Below are positions 23,134-33,241 of a stretch of 64,000 bases of DNA, piece by piece; the stretch's first letter is position 1; every line of letters starts with the position of its first letter. The stretch spans positions 2,046,001 to 2,110,000 of the forward strand of contig JAJFPB010000008.1 in assembly GCA_020881915.1 (NCBI GenBank), in the 5' to 3' direction. This stretch comes from Paramyrothecium sp. XJ0827 (lineage: Eukaryota > Ascomycota > Sordariomycetes > Hypocreales > Stachybotryaceae). The notes below the pieces were generated by a model. It was not told where the DNA came from. It searched no databases and saw only the letters and a list, made by a program, of their open reading frames with translations. A program made the translations under genes and the position numbers.

Positions 23134-23920
23134 CTCCAGGAAGATAATCGTAGGTGCACTTTCGGAGGAGTGAGAATGGCGTTGGCACCACGGCCAGTAT
23201 CTTGACCCTTATTCCTACAACTTTCTCTGGCCACTTGGGAAACCTAACGAGCAGCGACAATTGGAGCCACACGAATATCTAAGAATCCCTCACCTGCGAC
23301 AGTGTTGTCGGTTACTGCGAGTGTCCGACGGACCCGAGAAGCAATGAAAATGTTCCAGAAGTCTCACACAACAAACATTTCTCAAACCTTGCCCGAAGGA
23401 GCTCTTCCCCCTCATGCTCTGATTCAGCTGCTCAGGCACCAATGAAAGCCACAGCTGCACAGCAGTGACTCCTGTGGGGGCTCCTGGAAGGGGTCGAAGG
23501 ATTTCATGCCTGTCGGACGCAGCCTCAAGTCTACTGAAACCGGGCGACTATTTGAGGCTGACCAACGAGATGCGGGGGACCAAAGCGGGTGTGGCGACGG
23601 GGCCTTATGGCTCCAAGGAGCCCATGTCTCTGACCCTGGTCTCGGGGTCCTTCTGCGTCTCACATAGCCTCTTCGAGCCCTAAACAGAGCACCTTGGCAA
23701 ACGAGAGAATCAGATCCTTCAGCTTCATCTGCAGTTCGGATGAAGAAATGGCACCTTCTGAACGCCGAGGGCGCTGCCCAGCGCTGTTGTGCGAACATTG
23801 ATAAAGCACCCGAACGATCCGCTCGATGCTCACTCTCCTGACGCTTATCAAGCCCTTTTTCGTCACGTCTTCTCCTTGCTCTCTACAATCTGGGCTCAGT
23901 GCGCGACAAATACATAAACG
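23134..23920. other. Intergenic, divergent promoter region
   Basis: This lies between the divergently transcribed patatin-NACHT gene (minus) and the GPI-protein gene (plus). Frames on both strands here have no credible starts, domains or splice joins. I see no further feature. Confidence 0.4.
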
Positions 23921-25108
23921 ATGGTGTTTTTAGGACCAATCCGATGGGCGCATATGCTCGTTGCATTACCTCTGGCCCTTGCCCAGGTCAGAGGAGAGTG
24001 CAAAGCTCTGAACCGAGACTTCAGGACATGCCCTGAAGGACAGACGTGGCCAGCGGAATGGGATTGCGTCCGGCGACAAAACACGCTCAAGTCCCTCATG
24101 GATTGTGTCAGAATCAGCCAGAGCGGCGTTGATTTCAACGTTTGCACAAGCTGGGACGATGGCGTCTTGAATGGCAACGAAAAGTACGATCAATGGGAGG
24201 TAGGTGGCAGTGCGACGGATTCGCAGAGCTGCACGGCCCCGAGAAACATCGTCTTGGCCGGCAGTCACCACCCTGCCTGTATTGGCTGCTCCGTTGGCGG
24301 TGTCCTGGAAGCCTGCCCCATGACCGACCCAAGCTTCCATAGCTGTCTTTGCGCCCATCGCGTCAGCCAGAAGCACTTGCGCTGCCTGGCCAGTTGTTTC
24401 TTGCCAGGACGAGAGACAGACCTAAGCTGTCGCCCATCAAAGAGAGAGGCAATGCCAGACTTGGATCTCCAGCCCCCGCCGGAGAAATTCACGAAGAGGA
24501 ACGGGGAATGGTTACAAGTAAGTCTGTCCATGAGCTAGGTCTTTTTGTTCTTGTGGACTTCGTGCTCGAGAGGTACAGCTGGAATGTAACAGAAGAGGCT
24601 GACTCGGCATTGTCGATAGGACTTGGGCCGAAACTTCATCATCGACCAGTACGGACGCCCGATATACGAGAACGGCGCGACCGGCTTCCCCCTACCTTAC
24701 TGGGAGAAGGTCATTGCGAACGGACTGGGCATGAAGCGATGCTATCTGTTCCCTTCCTCCATCAAGATGTGGTGTATTCGATGGCGCCTCCCTCAAACTG
24801 TTGATGTGGACTACGCTACAGGGCCGGTCGATAATGCGACCTACGGAGACGAGATAGACGAAGAAGAAGAAGATGACGAGGCCACCCCTACCAAAACTGC
24901 AGCACCAAGCACCACCGAAGTTCCGACCGTCACCCGGGCACCGCAGGTGGCGGAAACAACAGCCGCCCCATTCGGCACCGCACCGGCTTCCGACCCAGAG
25001 CCAACAACCGAGCCTTCGTCGGCCAGCCTGAATCGTTTGAGATCGACTCTACACATCGTGGCTCCTCTCGTGGCCTTGAGCTGGATCTACATGGGCTTCT
25101 ACTCATAA
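23921..25108 (+). CDS. Secreted Cys-rich protein with predicted GPI anchor
   Basis: Two exons, 23921-24517 and 24620-25108, joined by a GTAAGT...TAG intron of 102 bp, giving 361 aa. An N-terminal signal peptide (MVFLGPIRWAHMLVALPLALA) leads into a Cys-rich region with C-x2-C patterns through about residue 165. After a segment near residues 200-255 comes an acidic run (EIDEEEEDDE) and a Thr/Pro/Ser-rich linker of the kind that is O-glycosylated. The C-terminus is hydrophobic (IVAPLVALSWIYMGFYS) and looks like a GPI attachment signal. I recognise no named domain. The likely place is the plasma membrane outer face or cell wall. Confidence 0.75.
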
Positions 25109-25956
25109 TAACTAGTGCAGGAGAGTGCCTTTGAACGATGTGACGAATAGAGACAAAACGGTAGACCAAACTTAATGATTAAGCGTTGTTTAGTAATTTG
25201 CATAATGTTCAGCTTCAAATAACTTGAATTTTTATCAGGATGATAGATCTAGGCATTCTAAAATACTTCTGTCCTTTCATCTTCCTAGAATTTGACACCT
25301 GGATCAAGCATAGCTGGATGTTACCCAGTCCACGATAAAACCGTTGAGAGTAGACTAGCCATCAATCGTTAGATGGCAATGGGACAACCGCGCTTATACG
25401 CAAAGGGTCATCTGAGGCAGGTGTTTCACCTTGACTGGTGTTCTGAAAAAAGAATTCATCTACTTCACGGCGCTAACAATGGTCTGCGAACGTTCTCCCG
25501 TTCTTCCGGTCTGCCCTATGGCCAAAATTCATGCCACTCTAAAAATATCGGTGGGTTGAAACCGACGTGCACTTTGCCTAGACTTACGCCTGTGACGGCC
25601 GACTGTTTAGTTTCCATCCATTCAGCCTTGACCAGGTGGTGATGCTATTCTCAGCTTGTAGCATTGAAATGAAGGCCAATCGATTCCATCATGACTCAAT
25701 CTGAACATGGCATGTTGTCTGTGATGTTCTCAGTTGTCGTCCTTCTCGGCAGTTAGCCGCCTGACCAGGAAAGTATTAATATTGGACACTCCGCACTCCC
25801 GGGAATATTCAGCAAGCCTTCGAATCCAAGCAATCTAACTCTCCCAAGCAATTTACACTTAACAAGCAAATCCCCCTTCACAAGCAACTCGCTTTGTACA
25901 AACCAAGTGAGCTGTCGCCACACTCGCTAAACAACGCAACAAACTTTATCATCATC

Positions 25957-27267
25957 ATGAAGTTTAGCAACGTCACCAATAGCCAGATCACAGCTGCTGC
26001 GCTGTGCTTCCTCCAGCCAGCCCATGCACAAGGCCCGAAGGTGGTAGTGGCACCGATGCAACGCTTCAAAACAGGAGAAGTCTTTGTTGCAAGCATGGAA
26101 CTGAGCGTCGGAACACCTCCTCAATCAGTCATGGGGATCCTTGACACAGGCAGCAGTGACATCTGGTTCCCAGAGTTCGGAAGCGCCTTGTGCAATGACC
26201 CGATGGGCAGATGCACTGACCCAAATGTTCGTGCGTTTGACACATCGAAATCCTCGAGCTTCAACACAGCTGGAATGCCAACCTTTTTCGCCAACTACGT
26301 CAACGGTGTGGTTGTGAACGGAAATTTTATGACCGAGCAACTAGTCATTGGAAATACTACTGTCACGAACAACACAATGGGGATAGCCCGAACGGGCACT
26401 TTGACCTCAGGTCTGGTCTCGATTTTTGGAGTTGGTCCAGCATCATTGGAGGCTTCAGCCAGAGAAAACGGAACCACACCTTACGAAAATCTACCGGTAC
26501 ATCTGAAGTCCCAAGGACAAACAAACTCCGTTATTTATGGTATCTACTTGAATGATTTCAGTCAGTCTCTCTATCCAACCTTTCTTGCTGTGACTGACGT
26601 GCGGAAAATAGGGTCGGAAGCTGGTGGCAATATAGTATTTGGTGGAATGGACGCTGCCAAGATTGCAGGACCCATGAACATGGTCCCTCTTATTGGCCAA
26701 CAAACATTCCAGGTGGATGACTTCATTGTCCCTTGGACGTCCTTCTCGTTCTCAACAGGGAACAGTTCCACCCCTGTGCCACTTGGCGGGCCGGAACTAC
26801 CCCCAGCACTGATCGACACAGGAAACCCAAGCCTCTTGATGCCAGGACCAGTTCTGGACAAGATTGGTCCTGCTATTGGAGTCCAGACTCTTCCGGACGG
26901 CACAAATGTCGTTAGATGCAACAGTGGTGATTCTGGCGCAAAGTTTACCTTTCAATTTCAGTCTGCAACCATCGACGTGCCCATGTCCATGATCTTCATC
27001 CCCATCGTGGAAAATGGCACAGCGGTCACTGATGACGCCAACAATGCGCTCTGCACCCTTCCTCTGACGGCTGGCGAAGAAGGAGAGATTGCTTCGCTCG
27101 GAGCACCTCTCATGTCTGCGGCTTACACCATATTTGACATGGAGAATCAGCAGCTCGGTTTCGCGCAAGCCAAGATCAACGCAACGGAATCCGACATCCG
27201 GGAGCTCAGCCTACGGCACTCAAGCCTGCCGGACGAAACAACTCTACACAAAAGGACCAACAAATGA
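25957..27267 (+). CDS. Secreted pepsin-family (A1) aspartic protease
   Basis: Single-exon gene, 436 aa from ATG 25957; the open frame starts 63 bases earlier only with TTG, and the chosen start gives a signal-peptide-like N-terminus ending near AHAQG. Both catalytic motifs are present: DTGSS at 63-67 and DTGNP at 287-291. The substrate-binding core looks complete, with an FGG-type turn near 228 and a C-terminal block (LGAPLMSAAYTIFDMENQQLGFA) characteristic of the family. Several N-x-S/T sites suggest glycosylation. The overall pattern is closer to candidapepsin/yapsin-like enzymes than to digestive pepsins. It has a basic tail but no clear GPI signal. It would hydrolyse proteins outside the cell, probably in acid conditions. 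Confidence 0.92.
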   Translation: MKFSNVTNSQITAAALCFLQPAHAQGPKVVVAPMQRFKTGEVFVASMELSVGTPPQSVMGILDTGSSDIWFPEFGSALCNDPMGRCTDPNVRAFDTSKSSSFNTAGMPTFFANYVNGVVVNGNFMTEQLVIGNTTVTNNTMGIARTGTLTSGLVSIFGVGPASLEASARENGTTPYENLPVHLKSQGQTNSVIYGIYLNDFSQSLYPTFLAVTDVRKIGSEAGGNIVFGGMDAAKIAGPMNMVPLIGQQTFQVDDFIVPWTSFSFSTGNSSTPVPLGGPELPPALIDTGNPSLLMPGPVLDKIGPAIGVQTLPDGTNVVRCNSGDSGAKFTFQFQSATIDVPMSMIFIPIVENGTAVTDDANNALCTLPLTAGEEGEIASLGAPLMSAAYTIFDMENQQLGFAQAKINATESDIRELSLRHSSLPDETTLHKRTNK

Positions 27268-28245
27268 GGGCCTCGGGCTGGTCAGTACCCACTCGCCGAA
27301 GCCTTGCTTCGTACTCGCGAGGCCGTAATGGCGGCTGGTATTGAAGATTGTTGTGGATGCTATTTCTACCAGCTTCGGCATCTCCATCTCTCAGTCCTTC
27401 TTTGCGTACAGACTTCCTGCTTCCACCAGCGGGTCTCTTGTGGAATCCTTACAGTCGAGGCTTCCGACCTGGGATTACACCACTCACGGCCATGACACTC
27501 GTTAATTTGGCTTCGCTAGCGTTTAGACTTTTCGGTCTTTTTCCTTGGAAACTTGTTTTTATTAGCATTACCTGTGATGCGGATTTTTCCAAGCATTGAA
27601 GCGTGGTCTATTTGAGAAATTCATCCCGAGCATGTTCAATATCCCGTTTTTCTTCTTACTTTCATTCAATCTCATCGTTCTCTTTAGGCTATTAGAATTA
27701 TGATAGATATCTCTGAGTAACTAAAGGTTTCATCCCTTCCGCTGTTCCATCGAAGTTCGAGAGCTTCTCTAGAAAGTGGAACTCAATACAAGAGGTACAA
27801 GACTTCAGACAGGGAATTCCTTTTTACCCAGGTAGCAATCCGCTTTGGGATACAAGCACTAGAATGTCGGTTTGTTCGTGCTAAATCATCTGCTGATGTA
27901 GCAACAATATCTGTTTCGGCAAAAATGTGTCTAGTTTTGGTGGGATTTTGCGGGGACGAAGAGGATGAAAGATGGCACCAAGAGTGACCTGACCGTGAAA
28001 CAGGTATGCTTTCCTGGTTAAATAGCCTTCTGGGGCATGAATTAAAAATGTGGATTCTGTGAGTTTGAACAGATTTCTCGTCTCCCTGATTACGTGAATC
28101 ATCTCTCGACAAGGAACTCGAAGGAGGTATCAAGTTGTTACATTTTCTGCAAATAGAACGCTCAACTGACTCTAGTTCTGTGATATCTTCTTTCTGTATA
28201 CGCCGACAGGAGTAAAAGCACGGCATTCAAACACCTTCAGTCTTC
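27268..28245. other. Convergent 3' region, no gene seen
   Basis: This spans the 3' sides of the protease (plus) and the Cys-rich membrane protein (minus). A minus-strand frame of 147 codons at 27783-28226 starts 20 bases after the stop of the upstream gene and has no recognisable content. I read it as 3' UTR. Confidence 0.4.
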
Positions 28246-29239
28246 TCACGAACCAAGTTCATGAACCTGCTTTTGATCTACTGGAATGTCCGACATTGAG
28301 TTTATCGAGCTCGGTTGGGATACCGAAGCTATTTGCGGTCAGTTACCACGATGCCTCACAAGCAGAATGCGCACGTTTTTCTAACTCACCTGCATGTTGC
28401 ATAAACCTGAACTCTCCCGACGGGGAAATATGGAACTGGCCCGTTGCCGGCTGGCGCTTTGCCTGACGGATAAGCAGGAAAGCAATCACTCCTAGTGCGC
28501 TTAGCAGCGCCGTTCCCAGCACGCCTCCAACAGCGCCTCCGACGATAGCGGATTTGTCCGGTTGGCACTCAGTTGCTATCAGAGCTGGAGATTTCCCGCT
28601 ACCTATACCCGCATCGGGTTGTTGGAACTCCATGGGCGGAGGCCGCGAGGTCACCGTGACGGTTGCGGACTGGCCAGGTGGCAGAGTAACTGTAGAGGTG
28701 ATATTGGGACCGGGCTGTGGCAGGTCGGTCGCCTTCGAGATCATGAGGTTGCCCGGTGTGGCCAGGATTAAGAATTCGTCTTCCTGGGCGCAGCAGGTTC
28801 CCGAGTCGGTCGCGCGACGACAGCAAAAGACGCCGGGATTACACTGGAGCACATTCCAATCCGAGACCGGCGGTCCTCCTTTGAAATCGTTCGTTTCTAA
28901 TCAGAGGGAAAGATGTTAATAGAAGCGCCCCAAATCTGTGCTGCAGAGGGGTTGCGTACGGTCAGGGCAGAAATGAGGGCAGGCAACGTCCCGGCCAGTC
29001 TTATCGGTACAGCCGGTTGCGAAAATGAAGCCTTCAAAGCCGGGTTGCTCAGAGTAGCACAACCCGGAAGTCATGCAGATGTCGTTTGGTGGGCAGCAAG
29101 CACTGAAAGGTGCATCCGGAGTACACGCCCTGAGCTCTGGAGCCTCCGTGCCATCGACCGAGAAACATTGGGCAGCGTGCGTCGGAATGATGAGTAACGT
29201 GAGGCTCGCAAGTGCCGCAAATCGTATCGGGAGTGGCAT
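28246..29239 (-). CDS. Single-pass surface protein with Cys-rich ectodomain
   Basis: Three exons: 29239-28960, 28896-28390 and 28328-28246, together 870 nt or 289 aa. Signal peptide (MPLPIRFAALASLTLLIIPTHA), then a Cys-rich ectodomain with CC and C-x4-C spacings, then a Thr/Pro-rich stretch. A Gly-rich transmembrane helix follows (VGGAVGGVLGTALLSALGVI) and then a cytosolic tail starting with basic residues (RQAKRQ) and ending VHELGS. This layout is shared by many fungal proteins of unknown function resembling wall-stress sensors. The joins CPD|QTNDF and QHA|ASVSQ restore the frame and give a tail typical of the class. A sensor role is only a guess. Confidence 0.75.
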
Positions 29240-32094
29240 CGTGTAATGATTGTTTTTCTTGTCTTGGGGGTTATGTTCAACTGGTTCGCAAGGGCATCGC
29301 CACGCGCACGGCTCAATCCAACGGTCCTGGAATACGAATGGGAGCAGGAAACAGAGACATGATCAAGGGAAGGAATTGGGACAATATGCTAGTTCGCAAC
29401 GAATGACCGAATCTGGCTAACAAAACTCCTGTTTCCAATTGCCAAGCATCTGAGGCGGGTGCTCAAGTGCCGCCGCCACTACAAAACCGATGTTGCCCTT
29501 CTGAGCTGGTTGGCGAGAGCTAAGCTTTGCTTTCTTCAGTCTCACAGTGTAAGGGGTACACCTAGCCCTGAACTTTAATGTGAATGAAACCAGAGAGATG
29601 TGCATCCGACTGAGTGCATTGCTGTGTTGATGGTGTGGTCGGTTTCAGATCTGTCTGAGCGTGCATCACATGATTAGCCTCGCTCACTTCACACAATCGT
29701 CTTGCGTAGCTCAAAATCCGGGAGACACAAAAATCCGGGAGAAATATTGATATCCTTTTCTCGTACAATCCAGATTTACAGAAGGAGAGTTTTGCTGTTT
29801 AAGAACATCGAGGCCAGGACTCCAGGGCATGCCTGGATCTGGGGTCAGTGTTCATGCGTTGGACCAAAGCCACAATTCGAATTTCATTTCATGATGAGTT
29901 CTTGACAATGGCAACGAAGATATGATTGTAGGCGTTTGACAGTCAAAGTTCAACCTGGAGAATACTTAGTCTCACTTCTGTTTGCCCTTTCAAGATTGAA
30001 ATCTAGGTTGGGTGGAAGCAATCTTGGACACGACCCTTTCTCCTGCAGCGTCGCCCGACGGCGCGTTGACTTTTGTAAAGGTATTGCAGGACTTCTCAAG
30101 TTGGGACGGCGCATTGTGGACACAGAAGTCCTCCGACGCCATGCGCACGTCAAATGCAAAGACTTCGTCCGTTGGACAGACCAAGGTGACAATTCTGTCA
30201 GCCTACCCCGGACTCCGCTACAAGGTCGCTAGCGCGTGTGGTTCACAGGGCGAGTGAGCATGAATGTTCGAGTCTCTTTCCATGAAATGAGGATTGTCAC
30301 ACGAGTAACGGTCCTGAGGTCCACTCCAGGGTATTGAAGAATATCTGTAGAGGGGACGGGACAGAGGCGTTTGGTATTGTGGAGGTAGGTAGGGTGCACC
30401 CCAGATGGCAAGGGCTTTGGCCATCCGCAGATGACCAAGTCCAGGTTACATAAATTCGATAGCATGTTTGAACAATCTCGCGGACTCATCAAAAGTCTCG
30501 AAATGGAAAGCCAACCTGAAGGGGATACTCCGCTGGCTTGATTGCGTATCTTTGAACACGTCTTGAGATTGAGGCTCATTTTCGCCATCTTCTATGCAGT
30601 CATCGCCAAAAATACCGGAAAGAGGCGAAAAACTCCACGCTGGTCAGATATGTCTTTGGAAATTCATCAAGGCCCCGACTCTGAAGCTCGAAAATGTCGC
30701 AAGCCCTCATTTTATTTCTGCTGGATTTGACTCAACGCACAAGGCCGCTCGAGCAGAGGAGTCAAAATTCAGAGCGCAAGAGAGCCCATGCAGCCCATAT
30801 ACTAACCTTGAGCTCCGCGGACAGGGCTGAGAAGCTCCAGCTAAAGTAATCCGGGAGCCAGCGGCATGCATTGCTCCACGTTGGTGATCGGCAGGGAGAG
30901 TGGTTGTTCACGACGCGCTGGGTGCTTCCATCTCGCAGCTGTCCGCGGCTTTTCAAAGCTCTTCAGAGATGGATAGTGTTGCATGAATAGGCTCAAACAA
31001 GCCATGTGGAAAATTGCGGTTTCAGAAGCAGATCCATACCACGGGCATTCAGCCAACTTGCCAAAGCAAACGTCCCGTTTAAAGTGCGATGGGCCATAGA
31101 GGAAGTGGACGAGAAGAAGTGACCGTCCCTGATCACAGACTTGGCACAGCTGCTGTACTTGAACACTGATCAATCGTCAGATAAGACAGCTGGGTTTCAG
31201 TTACGTGTCGCGACGCTCTTCAGTCGCATAAAACCTATTCCGCAAGCAACACAGAAGCGATGAAGACAACACGGGCCAGGATGTTCAGATGGCCAGTCAT
31301 GCCGAAAGTGATTCAAGTTCAAAATAGTGTCGCGTCTGAACCTTTAGTGTTTCCCAGTTTGAAGGGCTTTTGACTGCTGAATATCACACAATGAGCAAAT
31401 AAAGATAAGAGCTACTGAGCTGACCGGCCACTGGGCGCATGCTGATATGGAATGGGTACGTGTGGGCCATTCAGGCAGTCTTCGCTTGAAGCGACTATTC
31501 CATCCCTCCCCTGGGCCTTGCCAGGGTATGTTGTTCGCTAACGAGACTGTTTCCCGATGGAGATGCCTTGGGCAGGACCTTGTACCCGTGTGCTGCCCTA
31601 CGCTAGCGATTGGGTGAGGGTTTTCCCATGCAGGGGAGAAACGCTCCGCCCAAGGCTCATTCAACCCAAGCAGAAATGCTGCGGGCGTCGCAATCAGCTG
31701 CATACCTGCAAGATGGCGGCAACGCCTATTGACCTCTTGTCCCTATGGTCAATATTGAATTTGAGGCATATCCTTTAGCAGTATAATGCTCCGACTTGCA
31801 GGCAACAAACTTCAGCTTCGGGGTCGCCTATCGAAGAAGACAAGCCACTTTGTGGCTGTGTTTGGCCCTTCGCTGGTTGGTAGGATCATTTGACGTTACC
31901 GAATTGGGCGATATGGAGCGCTGCTATCACACCCGGACGAAAGCACTATTTCCGACGATAGCACGTATAATAGACTTTGATCTCCTCTTCAATGGCCTCA
32001 GTTGGACTATCACCAAGTCGATCCAAGCCAATTGCAAGAGTTGCTCGATATTACAGTAGTACAGCTGCAACACAGGAACAATTATCCATTAGCC
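29240..32094. other. Gene-poor stretch, nothing supportable
   Basis: About 2.9 kb with scattered short frames on both strands and no domain, signal peptide or consistent splice join. I see no repeat ends, RNA genes or transposon remains here. Confidence 0.45.
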
Positions 32095-33018
32095 ATGTCC
32101 TTTCTCACGATTCCGTCGAGTACGTCCCCAAGACAATCATTCTCAGACACAGAGGAGACGGAGCTTTCCAAAACCAAATCTGCAACATCGTCAAACTCAG
32201 AGTCCGCCCCGCCGCCCGCATACTCTGATGTAGCGGGCGAGGCTAGCACAAGCGCTCGTGCATCATCAGCGGCTTTTGTCGCAACAACCCAGCTGCAAAT
32301 CCAGGCCACGGGCATCGGCTGCTCATCGCTCTCTATGCCGAGGCCGGATCCCATCCCCGTGTACCGAGTGCAATCCAACTCTTCAGCAAACTATCTTGAC
32401 GCTCAAGCACCCGCGTACCTTTCTCTTCGGCTCAAGCGCAGCTCCAACTCCTGTGGTCTTGTCCGCGCTTCTGACCCGGACGGCACACCTTTGATCGCAA
32501 CGATATACCGTTGGGGCCACGGGAGACGCCCGAGGATGCGCGTCTTACCGCCCAATTCCTCCGTCTCGATTGAGGATGCCATCAACGCCGATGACGTCGA
32601 GTGCGAATTGCTTGAAGTCAAAAGCCGCTCCATTTTCTCACGAGCGCAGAGGATAGAAACCTCATTTGGCACCTTCCAGTGGCGCTATGGCAGCCGAGCT
32701 GAGCGCGAAGAGGCGTTTCACGCAAACTCGCTCTTGGTCCTAGAAAAGATGGAACAAGGCACTTCAGAGAAGGGCTCAAAAGAGCACAAGCCCATACGCG
32801 TTGCACAGTTCGTGCGCAATGACGAGTTTCGAACTCCGGGTACAAACACGCACATGGCCGGCAACGGCGGCAGGTTAATGGTCGATTTGAGCGCTTGGGC
32901 GGACGAGAAGAGTTCCAAGACCGAGATGGTGGAGGCCTTCGTCGTGGCGAGTTGTATCTGCATGCTGAAGAAGGAAGTGGATCGAATGAGGGAAACCACT
33001 ATTTCTGTCGTCGTTTAA
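32095..33018 (+). CDS. Fungal protein of unknown function
   Basis: Single-exon frame of 307 codons from ATG 32095; the frame extends upstream to a TTG at 32002. Residues 1-65 are Ser/Thr/Pro-rich and probably disordered. The rest alternates short beta-like segments (YLSLRLKRSS, LIATIYRWGHGRRPRMRVLP, FGTFQWRYGSR) and ends in a hydrophobic helix containing VVASCICMLKKEVDRMRE. The pattern resembles fungal tubby C-terminal-like or LURP-one-like beta-barrel proteins, but I cannot confirm this from sequence alone. No signal peptide. It converges on the F-box/ankyrin gene, whose stop lies about 220 bases away. Confidence 0.7.
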   Translation: MSFLTIPSSTSPRQSFSDTEETELSKTKSATSSNSESAPPPAYSDVAGEASTSARASSAAFVATTQLQIQATGIGCSSLSMPRPDPIPVYRVQSNSSANYLDAQAPAYLSLRLKRSSNSCGLVRASDPDGTPLIATIYRWGHGRRPRMRVLPPNSSVSIEDAINADDVECELLEVKSRSIFSRAQRIETSFGTFQWRYGSRAEREEAFHANSLLVLEKMEQGTSEKGSKEHKPIRVAQFVRNDEFRTPGTNTHMAGNGGRLMVDLSAWADEKSSKTEMVEAFVVASCICMLKKEVDRMRETTISVVV

Positions 33019-33241
33019 CATGTGCCAGAGCAGAAGCTCAATGACCCATGGCTTACACTCGCTTGCCGGGAGAACATCTTATAGGAATGGTCGATACTCT
33101 CTTGTCCTTGAATAGAAAATGAATTGATTTTCGCGAGAAATGAAAACCCCTTACCAGGGCCTGCCAAGAAGACATGCTGCAAACCCCCATTTTCGTAGCC
33201 CATTGTAAGTACCATGACTACTCTATTTCTGCATGAGCAAC

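Noticed and set aside
27783..28226. Minus-strand frame of 147 codons
   Set aside because: It starts 20 bases past the stop of the Cys-rich membrane protein on the same strand and shows no protein-like features; probably 3' UTR.
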